Origin: Spirochaetaceae bacterium
Lineage (GTDB): Bacteria > Spirochaetota > Leptospiria > Leptospirales > Leptonemataceae
Direction: 5' to 3'
Assembly: GCA_002730875.1 (NCBI GenBank)
Contig: PCBI01000011.1
Location: 62,001-126,000, forward strand
Length of the DNA: 64,000 bases
Below, piece after piece: positions 1-8,675 of the stretch. A model generated the notes under the pieces. It was not told where the DNA came from and did no database searches. It saw only the letters and a list, made by a program, of their open reading frames with translations. Every line of letters starts with the position of its first letter. Position 1 is the first letter of the stretch. A program made the translations under genes and the position numbers.

Positions 1-693
1 CTTCTGCTTGAGCAATTCCTGAAATTGTTGCCGATTGGTCTTCACGCCTTCTTTCAAAGGGATCAAAAACCGGCCCACCGTATGCGCTGTTGCCGGGTCA
101 TAATGAATGGTGAAGCTCCTGGAATCCAGCCCTACCTGGCGAAGCAGAATTTCGATCATCGCTATACCCATACCGGCACCCTCAATATGGTCGCTGAACT
201 CCATGTAGTAATCGTACAGATTATCGATGGCGGCGCTGGTTTTGAACTTTTCGCGGATTCGGGCTTCTTCGGAAGGATAGAGAGGAAACCGATTCTCAAC
301 GGAAAACAGGAGTACATCGTCTAACGGTTGAATGATGATTCGGGTGTAGATGTTTTCTGCTCGGAGTCGGCTCTGGTACTCGGCAATGCGGCTCTCCACA
401 AGGTTATCCCGAAAATGTTGCATACCTTCTTCATATTGTTCCGGATTGCCGGGATCCAGACCCAGGTCTTTGAAAACGATTCGTTTTAGATTGGCTTTGG
501 CCGCATTCTGGACCAGCTCGCGGATGGCCGCATGGACAGGCCCCACCAGGTCTTCCTTGCCATAGAAGTTCAAGACTTCATGGATCGCCCCTTCCAGATC
601 TCTCTCCCCTTTCTCTTTCAAATGAAAGGTAATCAGAACGATCTTTTTTCCGGATTGAACGGCCTCCTTGATCCTTTGGGCCACGGCCTGCAT
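1..693 (-). CDS. HATPase-domain regulatory protein, C-terminus cut by the window edge
   Basis: The reading frame is open from an ATG at 693 to the window edge (231 codons) and has no stop, so the C-terminus lies outside. A segment reading ELVQNAAKAN near residue 60 looks like the N-box of GHKL/HATPase domains, and EGAGMGIAMI near residue 180 looks like a glycine-rich ATP-lid box. No transmembrane segment, H-box or receiver domain is visible. Similar H-box-less HATPase proteins are annotated as histidine kinases in Leptospira, which is remembered knowledge, not a search result. An in-frame TAG about 30 bp upstream limits the start. The ribosome-binding site is weak. The role is probably regulatory, with an unknown partner. 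Confidence 0.6.
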   Translation of the reverse strand, partial: MQAVAQRIKEAVQSGKKIVLITFHLKEKGERDLEGAIHEVLNFYGKEDLVGPVHAAIRELVQNAAKANLKRIVFKDLGLDPGNPEQYEEGMQHFRDNLVESRIAEYQSRLRAENIYTRIIIQPLDDVLLFSVENRFPLYPSEEARIREKFKTSAAIDNLYDYYMEFSDHIEGAGMGIAMIEILLRQVGLDSRSFTIHYDPATAHTVGRFLIPLKEGVKTNRQQFQELLKQK

Positions 694-845
694 ACTACCG
701 AAAAGAAACCATAGGCCGTTTTTTTTCTACTATTTTCCGTTTCTGTTACAAAAAGCGACCAATCGAAGAAGCAAATTTACCAGTCCGGGGTACTACCCTA
801 TCGGATCATTAATAGATCAGATCGCCGGACAGTGAAACCCTGGCC

Positions 846-2189
846 TCAAGAAATCCGGCTCTTGATTGCATCCCTTACTCGCTCAACATCGGCAGACAGT
901 CGTATGGGCTGGTTGCCTATTGTTGATTCCACGTCTTCCAGGTTACCTTCATGATACCCGGTCTTGAATTCCGAAAATTTGAGGCCGTGGGCTGTGGAAA
1001 TGACCACCACGCTGTCCTCCGGTTTGATAGTTCCGTTGGAAACCAGCTTTTCGGTGCATGCAAGGGCAACGCCGGTGTGGGGATCGTTAAACAAACCATG
1101 CAGATCCGCTCTCGCTGCAGCATTGGCCAGTTCATCCTCGCTGGCCTGTTCGACCACTCCCTGAAAATCTTGCAGGGCTCGCACGGCTCTTGGGTAGCTC
1201 ACCGGATTCCCAATCTGTATGGCGCTGGCCAGGGTTCGGGATGCCTGAACTTTCTGTAGATCTTTCAGTCCCTTCTGGTAGCTAAGATAAAGAGGGTTGG
1301 CTCTGGATGATTGGGCCACACAGATTTTCGGTACCTTTTCGATCATTTCGTTTTCGTGGAGTAAGCGAATCCCCTGAGCAAGCGCGCTAACATTGCCAAG
1401 GTTGCCGCCGGGAATGACAATCCAATCGGGTAGCTCCCAGTTCCTTTGCTGAGCCATCTCGACGCTGATGGTCTTCTGTCCTTCGATGCGCAACGGATTC
1501 ATGGAATTGGCCAGGTAGATGGACTGGTCTTCAGTGACGGCTCTGACAATTTCCATACATCCGTCAAAGTCCGTATCCAGACTGATGACTATTGCCCCGT
1601 TGGACAAAGGTTGCACCAACTGCGCAGTGGATATTTTGCCTTCGGGCAAAAAGACGATTACCGGAATATCTGCCGCCGCCGCATAAGCCGCCAGCGCGGC
1701 GCTGGTATCGCCGGTGGAGGCGCAGGCTACCGCCTGAATGGGAATACCGCGAGCGCGCAGGGACACCACATGACTTACAAGAACAGTCATACCCAGGTCT
1801 TTAAAGGAACCGGTATGCGAAACCCCGCACTGCTTAACTTCCAGCGATGCAATTCCCCATTGTCGGGCCAGTCGATGAAGGGGAATCAAAGGTGTGGCGC
1901 CTTCGCCGAGAGAGATTACATGCTCCAGATCGATGCCAGGAAGTACCCATTCCTTCTTTCCCCAGACTCCGGATGAAAAAGGGTAACCCGGATACCGAAA
2001 TCTCCGGGCAAAAGTGTCTTTCCAGGTGGCCGCATCGAACTGCTTGAGCGCCTCAATATCGTGAACAACGTCAATGAGTCCGTCGCATTTCTTACAACGA
2101 TAGAGAACTTGATACAGATCGTAGGATTCGCCGCATTCAATGCATTCCAGATGCGCTTGAAAAGGACGATGGGGGCTCAACTGTTCCAT
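846..2189 (-). CDS. thrC: Threonine synthase
   Basis: PLP-dependent threonine synthase (447 aa), which converts O-phosphohomoserine to threonine in the cytoplasm, the last step of threonine synthesis. The Schiff-base lysine is K130 in SHTGSFKD. A glycine-rich phosphate-binding loop (IPGGNLGN) lies in the C-terminal half. The N-terminus carries a four-cysteine zinc-ribbon-like motif (C16, C19, C32, C35), a feature of a subset of long threonine synthases. It is the last gene of a minus-strand run: the upstream membrane protein ends 25 bp before its ATG. No threonine attenuator or riboswitch was recognised upstream, so expression probably follows the upstream genes. Other fold-type II PLP enzymes are the only alternative and fit less well. 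Confidence 0.95.
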   Translation of the reverse strand: MEQLSPHRPFQAHLECIECGESYDLYQVLYRCKKCDGLIDVVHDIEALKQFDAATWKDTFARRFRYPGYPFSSGVWGKKEWVLPGIDLEHVISLGEGATPLIPLHRLARQWGIASLEVKQCGVSHTGSFKDLGMTVLVSHVVSLRARGIPIQAVACASTGDTSAALAAYAAAADIPVIVFLPEGKISTAQLVQPLSNGAIVISLDTDFDGCMEIVRAVTEDQSIYLANSMNPLRIEGQKTISVEMAQQRNWELPDWIVIPGGNLGNVSALAQGIRLLHENEMIEKVPKICVAQSSRANPLYLSYQKGLKDLQKVQASRTLASAIQIGNPVSYPRAVRALQDFQGVVEQASEDELANAAARADLHGLFNDPHTGVALACTEKLVSNGTIKPEDSVVVISTAHGLKFSEFKTGYHEGNLEDVESTIGNQPIRLSADVERVRDAIKSRIS

Positions 2190-2214
2190 ATTCAGGGTCA
2201 GAAAAATCGGCCGA

Positions 2215-2865
2215 TCAAGAAGCGGAAGCCTTTTCCTCTTCCACCTTTAGCCGGCTGAATGAGAACACTCCTTTCTTGTTTCTGGTCTTGGAGTCCAGAC
2301 CAGGGAAGATTCTTTTTAGCTCCAGAATGAATTTCATTTTCTCTTCGCCCATCCGGTTCATCACAAAACGTGTGCTGAGTTCAAACTCTACGTATTGAAT
2401 GGGACGTCCATCCCGAACCATGGCTGCAATCCGAAAGCCGGCCGGATGGCCAATCAATTCTCGGCTTTCAAAGGTTTCCTTCCCGCGCATGTATTCCAGG
2501 TGTTTGTGATGGGGGGCGCGAAAGAATACCGGACCGCCGGGCTCCACCGCGATCTGATACTCCTCCAGATCTCTCTCTTTGTGGAAGGCCAGGTGAAGAT
2601 GATCTTCTTTAATGCCGACCAGCCGGGTAGCAATATGGCCGTCCAGCTGCCCCACCGAAACCTGCTTTCGTCTTTCCTTTTGATCGATCAATATTTCGTA
2701 GGTGAAACCTTCTTTAGGTGGGGGTGCATTTCGGTCCTGCATGGTGTGCAGAACCGGCGCCAGGATAAACCGAAAAAAGGCGTATAGAAGAAACAGTGTG
2801 CTGGCAATGGCCAGAATCCAGAGGACTACATCCACCGCAGTGGGAATTACGATGGCCGGAACCAT
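2215..2865 (-). CDS. Membrane-anchored protein of unknown function
   Basis: A 216-aa protein with one N-terminal membrane segment (about residues 8-37) followed by a soluble, presumably cytoplasmic domain rich in charged residues. The soluble part has short beta-like stretches (KEDHLHLAF, GGPVFFRAP, YVEFELSTRF) reminiscent of PilZ-like domains found behind membrane anchors in spirochaetes, but the PilZ RxxxR and D/NxSxxG motifs are not clearly present, so no c-di-GMP role is claimed. It starts 1 bp from the upstream lipoprotein stop and lies 25 bp before thrC, implying cotranscription. The C-terminus is Lys/Glu rich. Confidence 0.75.
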   Translation of the reverse strand: MVPAIVIPTAVDVVLWILAIASTLFLLYAFFRFILAPVLHTMQDRNAPPPKEGFTYEILIDQKERRKQVSVGQLDGHIATRLVGIKEDHLHLAFHKERDLEEYQIAVEPGGPVFFRAPHHKHLEYMRGKETFESRELIGHPAGFRIAAMVRDGRPIQYVEFELSTRFVMNRMGEEKMKFILELKRIFPGLDSKTRNKKGVFSFSRLKVEEEKASAS

Positions 2866-2866
2866 G

Positions 2867-3412
2867 TCAGGTTTTTTGATCCAGCAGGAACTCCCGAGCT
2901 TTTTCCTTTGCTTCTTCCGGAGTCAGGTTCGGATCCTTTTTGATTCTCCATTCGTAACGAACCATGAATTCCCGGGGCTGTACGATTCCGGATTTGAAAC
3001 CAAATTCGTAGCGCATCAAATCATCTCGGAACATGATGCTGGCCTGCCAGGCCCGGGGGGATTTGCCGCCTTCATAGTCCACGTTTTCGATCATTCCCGT
3101 CTGCGGATTGAGCTTAACGCGAAGCAGGCCTTGATGAGTGAAGTCCATGAAATCCCATTTATCGTCATACTCGGCAAATAGCTTATGGTTCTCCCGTCGA
3201 GCCAGGGGAGACGGCTTCGCATAGATATAATTTTCCGCGCCCACCTGTCGCAGGATGTACTCGTCTTCGGTAATCAGGATCCGAAACACCTCATCCTCGA
3301 CTGCTTTTTCCTGAAAGAATGGATCATCCGCGGCCGTGGGCTTCTGAGTGCTCTGGGTAAGGGAGCAATAAGAAAGGAATGCCAGAAGGGCTAGGGGAAG
3401 AATCTTTCGCAT
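2867..3412 (-). CDS. Putative lipoprotein of unknown function
   Basis: A 181-aa protein with a type II signal peptide: MRK, a hydrophobic core, and a spirochaete-style lipobox LSYC with the cysteine at residue 16. The mature part is hydrophilic with no recognised domain; a segment VKLNPQTGMIENVDYEG resembles small periplasmic beta modules. It lies 83 bp downstream of the GAF protein and is separated from the next membrane protein by 1 bp, so it probably belongs to the same transcript. It is likely anchored in the inner or outer membrane facing the periplasm. No function can be assigned. Confidence 0.75.
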   Translation of the reverse strand: MRKILPLALLAFLSYCSLTQSTQKPTAADDPFFQEKAVEDEVFRILITEDEYILRQVGAENYIYAKPSPLARRENHKLFAEYDDKWDFMDFTHQGLLRVKLNPQTGMIENVDYEGGKSPRAWQASIMFRDDLMRYEFGFKSGIVQPREFMVRYEWRIKKDPNLTPEEAKEKAREFLLDQKT

Positions 3413-3495
3413 CTATAAAGGCCTCTGAATCTATCTTTTTGCGGAACGTATTTCCGGCCACACTTTCACCATAATTAGAGACGAGGTCAAGCCCG

Positions 3496-6315
3496 TCAAG
3501 GATCGAGATAGGCCAGCATTTTTTCCGGATCGCTGGAGTCATCGGGGGAGGACACAGACTGAAAGGAATACTGGACGTCTACAGGAGAGCCCGAGAGCAG
3601 GTTAAGTCGCTTGAACTCGGCCTGCATCTTACGAATGAAAATGTCTGCTTCCTGGGAATTTCGACCCGGTAGAATAAGCGCAAACCGACCCTGCCCCACC
3701 CGGGCCAGGAAATCCGTATCGAACAACAATCCACCAATGGAACGGGACAGATCCTGGAGAAAGGAAGTCACGGATTCCGGCTCGTTCAGCGATAGAAGTC
3801 GCTTCAGGTTTTTCACCCGCACTTCCACCAGGGAAACAGGGGTCTGGAACTGGGCCCCCCGGTTGAGTTCCTTGCGAAGTCTTTCCACTACAGGCGAGAA
3901 TGGATCTCTAAACAACGTCTCCCGCTCTCCGAGAATAATACAGTTAGCCATAATCGGAGCAAAAAATTCCGCCGTAGCCAGGGCCAACTCCCGATCAAAC
4001 TGAGTCCAGGGCCTGGAGGTTCGGTGAATCGTGATGAATCCCACCAGCCAGTTCAAATTGATCAGAGGAACAATCCAGTAGTTCTGCATGAGCGCAAGAT
4101 CATCGTTGGAGTAGCCACTTGTGATTTCCTGGTTTTCCCTGAAGTCGGCAAAGTCGTAAAGCCTGGTAAGGTTGGAGATAGTGCCTATCAAATCCGAACT
4201 AACCGGAAGACTGAACTTTTCCAGGGACTCCGGACTGATCTCATTGCCTGCAAAGATCGTGTATTCCTGTCTGGGAACGTTCAGCAGCACCAGAGAAGCG
4301 CTTTCCACTCCGAAATCGTCTTTCAGATGATTGAGAAGCACATCGTAAACATCGTCCAAGTTTTTGACCTGACTGGCCTGACGACTGGCGCTCAGTATGC
4401 GCTCGTATAGTTCCAAACGGGTCTGATTCTGCTCGGACTGTTCGTCGCGCTGAATCCGTTGATGGATGCGATGCAGCGCCCCGGCCGACATTTCGCCCAG
4501 GAGTTTAAGGTATTCCAGGTCATCCAGCGTGTAGTCCACGCCTTCCATGTTAGGCCCAACCATTATGACGCCGGCGTTGCTGGCGGGCTGCCCGATGGGC
4601 GCCACTACCTGCGCGTTGATCGCTTCCAGGATCTCTTTTTCCAGGTCAGAAATGGTTGAAGTCCCTTTTTGGAATTCCTGCGTGTAATGGATTTCCTGTT
4701 TATCGCGTAACCGATCGTAAATTTCGTCGCCGGGCTTCAATGCCCAGTTGTCCGCCGGGTTCACCCCGAGATACGCCACCGGATAGAATATCTGATTTTT
4801 ACCTTCGTCATTCGGAGCAAAGACGATCAGCCGGTTTGCCCCGAGTTGCCCCAGTATACCGTAAGAAAGCGCATCCCAGAATTCATCCAATTCCTGGACA
4901 TCCTGCAGTTCGCGCAATAGATCAAACAGGGCCATGTAATGATCGATTTTGCGCTGCGAGGCGATGTGAGCCTCCGCCGGCAACGTGGTCATGGGATGCG
5001 TATCTTCGTACAGAAAGCTTTCGTCCCGCTTTCTGGGCTCGGCATCGGACGTTTGTAGTCCGCGAGCTTCTTCTTCGGCCTGCTCCAGAGCTTCCTTTTC
5101 CCAGTTAGAAAATGGATCCAGCTCATGGGTGTCCGAATCATCCTCGGAGGCCAGGGCCGGATCGTCGCTTTCCTCCGGGGATCGGTATTGCAGATCCAGA
5201 TCAGGAAAGTCCTCGTCCAGATCCCCATCCTGGATTTGCTCCATCAAATCGAGATCAGACTGTGGTACAGCCTGCTGCTCCTGGGCTGCCTCGGCGTTTT
5301 CCTGGTCCGAGGATTGAAAATCCTCCGGAGACTGCAATCCATCTGCGGCCGGCAGAGTGTCTTCCAGTGCATGGTCGGTGCCGAATTCAGAATCCAGACT
5401 GGCCTCAAAATCCTGCAAGGCTTCCGGACTGATCTCCGGTTCTTCAAAGTGGTCGATTTCTCCGGCAGTTTTGGCCTCTTTCTGAATCTCCGCAAATGCG
5501 TCTTCGTCCAGAAACTCGACGCTTTCGTCATGTCCCAGATCAGGCTCAATGGTTTCCGGAACTTCAAAGTCGGATCCTTCATCTACGCTAATGAATTCTT
5601 CGGTGCCCTCGCGTAGGAGGCTATCTTCAACGGTGGCATCTTCAAGCTCGGGCCCGGAATCGGCGCCTACCCCGGACATTTCCGGAATGCTCTGGCTTGC
5701 AAGCGCATCGTCTGAAACCGGGGCTTTCCCGGCCTCTGTGGAGGCAGTTGCCTCATCTATGGCGCCGCTGGTCCGGACCTCTTCGCGGTCCCGCATTTCG
5801 GAGGCCCGTTGAAGCAGTCCCTTCATGCTTTCGCGCATGTAGAGGGCACGGCTCAATAAACCACTGCCGGCAGGAGGCCGGGCCCCGGAGCCAGAGCTTT
5901 CGCCCCCTCCGGATCGACGAGCCTGCTCCGCCCTGTGCAGCAAACCGCCGGCGCCGTCCGCATTGGATTCGGATGCGACACTGGATCCGCCGGAGTCCGG
6001 GGATTGGCGGGCTTGTTCGGCCCGGTGGAGCAAACCGGTGGAAGAAGGGGTGGACGAAATTCCAGATCCGACGTCTGATGCAGGGCTCGAATCCATGGCT
6101 TCGTTGGCGGATGAATGGTGCGCGGCGGAGTTGCCCGAGGTCTGGCGTTCGGCCTCAGCCCTGTGTAACAAGCCAGTTGCCGCTACCGGCGAACCGGAAG
6201 GGCCAGCGTGGTCGGAAGACGATTGCTCCGGTGTCTCAGAATCGGCGTTTTCGCTCCGGTGTTCGGTTTGCCCGGAGCTGCTTCGGTACTTTCCGGCTTT
6301 GTCCAGTAGCCCCAT
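3496..6315 (-). CDS. GAF-domain protein with degenerate GGDEF domain and repeated GLLHRA motifs
   Basis: A 939-aa cytoplasmic protein in three parts. Residues 1-180 are low-complexity Ser/Gly/Glu sequence with six copies of a short helical motif GLLxRAxxxR (starting near residues 2, 48, 94, 124, 152 and 166). Residues 180-445 are acidic and probably disordered. From about 455 there are two GAF-like domains (about 455-610 and 630-790), then a domain aligned with diguanylate cyclases in which the active-site loop reads VGQGRF (874-878) where GGDEF is expected, so catalysis is unlikely. It follows the 714-aa acidic repeat protein by 3 bp, indicating translational coupling. The design suggests a sensor or scaffold that displays many copies of one docking peptide. 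The partner is unknown. Confidence 0.8.
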   Translation of the reverse strand: MGLLDKAGKYRSSSGQTEHRSENADSETPEQSSSDHAGPSGSPVAATGLLHRAEAERQTSGNSAAHHSSANEAMDSSPASDVGSGISSTPSSTGLLHRAEQARQSPDSGGSSVASESNADGAGGLLHRAEQARRSGGGESSGSGARPPAGSGLLSRALYMRESMKGLLQRASEMRDREEVRTSGAIDEATASTEAGKAPVSDDALASQSIPEMSGVGADSGPELEDATVEDSLLREGTEEFISVDEGSDFEVPETIEPDLGHDESVEFLDEDAFAEIQKEAKTAGEIDHFEEPEISPEALQDFEASLDSEFGTDHALEDTLPAADGLQSPEDFQSSDQENAEAAQEQQAVPQSDLDLMEQIQDGDLDEDFPDLDLQYRSPEESDDPALASEDDSDTHELDPFSNWEKEALEQAEEEARGLQTSDAEPRKRDESFLYEDTHPMTTLPAEAHIASQRKIDHYMALFDLLRELQDVQELDEFWDALSYGILGQLGANRLIVFAPNDEGKNQIFYPVAYLGVNPADNWALKPGDEIYDRLRDKQEIHYTQEFQKGTSTISDLEKEILEAINAQVVAPIGQPASNAGVIMVGPNMEGVDYTLDDLEYLKLLGEMSAGALHRIHQRIQRDEQSEQNQTRLELYERILSASRQASQVKNLDDVYDVLLNHLKDDFGVESASLVLLNVPRQEYTIFAGNEISPESLEKFSLPVSSDLIGTISNLTRLYDFADFRENQEITSGYSNDDLALMQNYWIVPLINLNWLVGFITIHRTSRPWTQFDRELALATAEFFAPIMANCIILGERETLFRDPFSPVVERLRKELNRGAQFQTPVSLVEVRVKNLKRLLSLNEPESVTSFLQDLSRSIGGLLFDTDFLARVGQGRFALILPGRNSQEADIFIRKMQAEFKRLNLLSGSPVDVQYSFQSVSSPDDSSDPEKMLAYLDP

Positions 6316-6318
6316 GGA

Positions 6319-8463
6319 TCATTGTATCCCCAGATCCTGCATTACCTTTTTGTAGAGATCAAAGTACTCGGAACGGCTGAACTCCCGCACGGTGTCTTCG
6401 GGTAATTGATCAAAAAGCCGGTCCAGATAGGATATCATCTTCTTCAGGTCATCCTTGTTTACTCCCTCGGCCTGGGAGATGCTCTCTGCCAGAGCTTCCT
6501 GTCTTTGCTCCGTTTCCGGGGACGGTTGCAGATCCGCCTGGGCATCCTCTTCAGGCTCATCGATAACGATGGCATTCTTTTCGCGCTCGGCTTCATGCAG
6601 CGCCGCGTCGGAATCCGCCACCACGTTGGCGACCTGCCCTTCTTCCTGCACGGCCTCTTCGGTCACGTCTTCAAGGATGTTATCCAGCTCAGAGGCAGAT
6701 AGCGCAATGGTTTCGTCTTCGTCCTCGTCCAGAAGCGAAGGAACGGCGCCAAAATCCTCTTCTTGCTCCTGCGCGCCTTCCAGGCCATCCGACGGGATCT
6801 CGTCTTCTATTGTGAGCGTGTTTTCGTCGCCGCCGCCATCGAAATCGCCGGGTTCGTCAAAAGCCAGGGCTTCCGCTTCCTGAGTCAGAGAGTCCTCTTC
6901 GGCCAGGTCTTCCTGGTCCGATACGATGTTACCCAGTTCTTCCGGGGTCAGCGTAATGGACTCATCCTCGTCGCCGTCCAGCACTGATAGCGGCGGGGCC
7001 GCGAACTCTTCGTCTGAGAAATCCTCGTCTCCCAGAACAGCTTCGCTTAACTCATCATCACTGATGCCAATATGGTCGTCTCCGGTGTCTTCTGCCACAG
7101 ACTCCCTGTCTGCGCTCATATCCGGACCCGCGTCCTCCAGGTCGTCTTCGAATACGGGAAAGTCGGTTTCATCGCTGGCTTCGGAGAAGTCGTCGCCGGA
7201 TTTTACGCTAACTTCTTCGCCAAGATCAAGGCCGGAATCTTCCATGCTGTCTTCGGCGCCCAGGGCAGGAATCTCATCCGAAAAATCGTCCTCAATGGAG
7301 TCCAGCGGAATGGACACGTCTTCTTCCGGTTTCAGACCTTCGGCAAACTGGGGATCTCCATCTTCCACATCTTCCAGGATGTTACCCAATTCGTCTTCGC
7401 TCAATGCCACGGGACCTTCTTCTTCCTCCAGATCCGGTACGCCCGAAGTGTCCTGTTCCCAGTGGGAATCGTCAAAGGAGCCTTCGCTCTCCGAGGAGTC
7501 GATGTCTGCAGCAAAGTCCGTTTCCAGATCAGAAAAGTCGTTCTCTGAAAGTCCGGAATCGTCATCGGATTCGGAATCGGTTACAAAAGCGCTTTCCAGG
7601 TCCAGGTCATCCGAAGCCGAGCCTTCGGCAGAGTCGGATGCATCGCCGAGATCCAGGGAGTCCCCTTCCATGGAAAAGCTATCGTCGTCGGAAAAACTGT
7701 CTTCGTCCAGTGCCACTGGTTCGTCGCCGTCCAGGGAAAAATCACCGTCCAATCCGCTCGGGGAGTCTTCGGAATCATCCATACCCGAGCCGGACATGGA
7801 ATCGGATGAGTCGAAAGAATCCAGGGAGTCGGCAAAAGGATCTTCGCTGGACTCGGCCAGATCTACGGTTTCCAGATCGCCCGAGTCCGCAGACATGGCG
7901 AATTCTTCATCGTCGCCGGAATCGGAAAGGTCACCATCAGTAGAAAGAATTCGGTCCAGTTCGTCTTCGCTCAAAGATACCGGTCCGTCGTCCTCTTCCA
8001 TCATGGGCGGAAGCGGGATTTCGTCGTCGTCCGAGTCCTGAAAATCTGTAAGGGCTCCGCTGTCGTCTGAATCGGCAAAATCAGAATCTGATAAATTGGT
8101 AAAATCGCTATCTTCGGCGGAGGCCGAGTCGTCGGAGAATTCAGCGGAGGAATCAAAGGTTTCTTCTTCGAACCCGGAATCATCCCAGTTCATTTGGTCC
8201 GCAGATTCGGCGCTTTCGGATTCCGGTAACTCGTAGTCGCCGGTGGCTATGGCATCGTCATCAATGTCTGAAAACGGATCGCCCTGTCCTCCGGATTCCC
8301 CTTCGACAGAGAAATCCAGGTCTCCGAAGGCATCGTCCAGGTTGCTTTCCGTTTCCGATTGGAGCGCATCCAGCCCTTCCCCTTCCTCCTGGAATTCCAG
8401 GTCATCCAGTTCTAGTTCGGGCAGATCCGCAAGATCCGAGGAGTTTTGCTTATTCTCTTCCAT
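6319..8463 (-). CDS. Highly acidic protein with repeated (V/I)xLSxDELxxIL motifs
   Basis: A 714-aa protein dominated by Asp, Glu and Ser (many SDDS and DSED runs), expected to be disordered. Five copies of a hydrophobic motif are spaced through it: PVSLSEDELDRIL (about 161-173), PVALSEDELGNIL, IGISDDELSEAVL, ITLTPEELGNIV and IALSASELDNIL. The last 45 residues form a conserved-looking helical tail (DLKKMISYLDRLFDQLPE...). It is the first gene of the apparent operon ending in thrC and is 3 bp upstream of the GLLxRA/GAF protein. No enzymatic domain is seen. It probably works as a multivalent binding platform, perhaps for its neighbour; this is inference from architecture and adjacency only. Confidence 0.75.
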   Translation of the reverse strand: MEENKQNSSDLADLPELELDDLEFQEEGEGLDALQSETESNLDDAFGDLDFSVEGESGGQGDPFSDIDDDAIATGDYELPESESAESADQMNWDDSGFEEETFDSSAEFSDDSASAEDSDFTNLSDSDFADSDDSGALTDFQDSDDDEIPLPPMMEEDDGPVSLSEDELDRILSTDGDLSDSGDDEEFAMSADSGDLETVDLAESSEDPFADSLDSFDSSDSMSGSGMDDSEDSPSGLDGDFSLDGDEPVALDEDSFSDDDSFSMEGDSLDLGDASDSAEGSASDDLDLESAFVTDSESDDDSGLSENDFSDLETDFAADIDSSESEGSFDDSHWEQDTSGVPDLEEEEGPVALSEDELGNILEDVEDGDPQFAEGLKPEEDVSIPLDSIEDDFSDEIPALGAEDSMEDSGLDLGEEVSVKSGDDFSEASDETDFPVFEDDLEDAGPDMSADRESVAEDTGDDHIGISDDELSEAVLGDEDFSDEEFAAPPLSVLDGDEDESITLTPEELGNIVSDQEDLAEEDSLTQEAEALAFDEPGDFDGGGDENTLTIEDEIPSDGLEGAQEQEEDFGAVPSLLDEDEDETIALSASELDNILEDVTEEAVQEEGQVANVVADSDAALHEAEREKNAIVIDEPEEDAQADLQPSPETEQRQEALAESISQAEGVNKDDLKKMISYLDRLFDQLPEDTVREFSRSEYFDLYKKVMQDLGIQ

Positions 8464-8675
8464 GGTAATCCGGATTCCGTGGTATAGTAGATCATCGGCT
8501 CCTGAAGGTCAAATTTTGATGCCAGTGCCCCTGCAGAGCCAAAAAAGCACCCGGTTCCCCTTTTGACGGGCCCATTTTGGGTCCCAATAAGGAATTCCGG
8601 CCTATTGGTACGGATTTTCGGTAATGGCGGGCTCTCGGACGCTTCCGGGGCCTCCGGGCTGCCCCGACCTCTGGG

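Noticed and set aside
661-730. ACGGCC/GGCCGT stem followed by eight T on the plus strand
   Set aside because: No plus-strand gene ends here and the loop is 25 bases, so a terminator is not supported.
6926-8041. Long Ser-rich plus-strand frame (371 codons)
   Set aside because: It is antisense to the acidic repeat protein, whose Asp/Glu/Ser codons produce Ser-rich shadow frames on the opposite strand.
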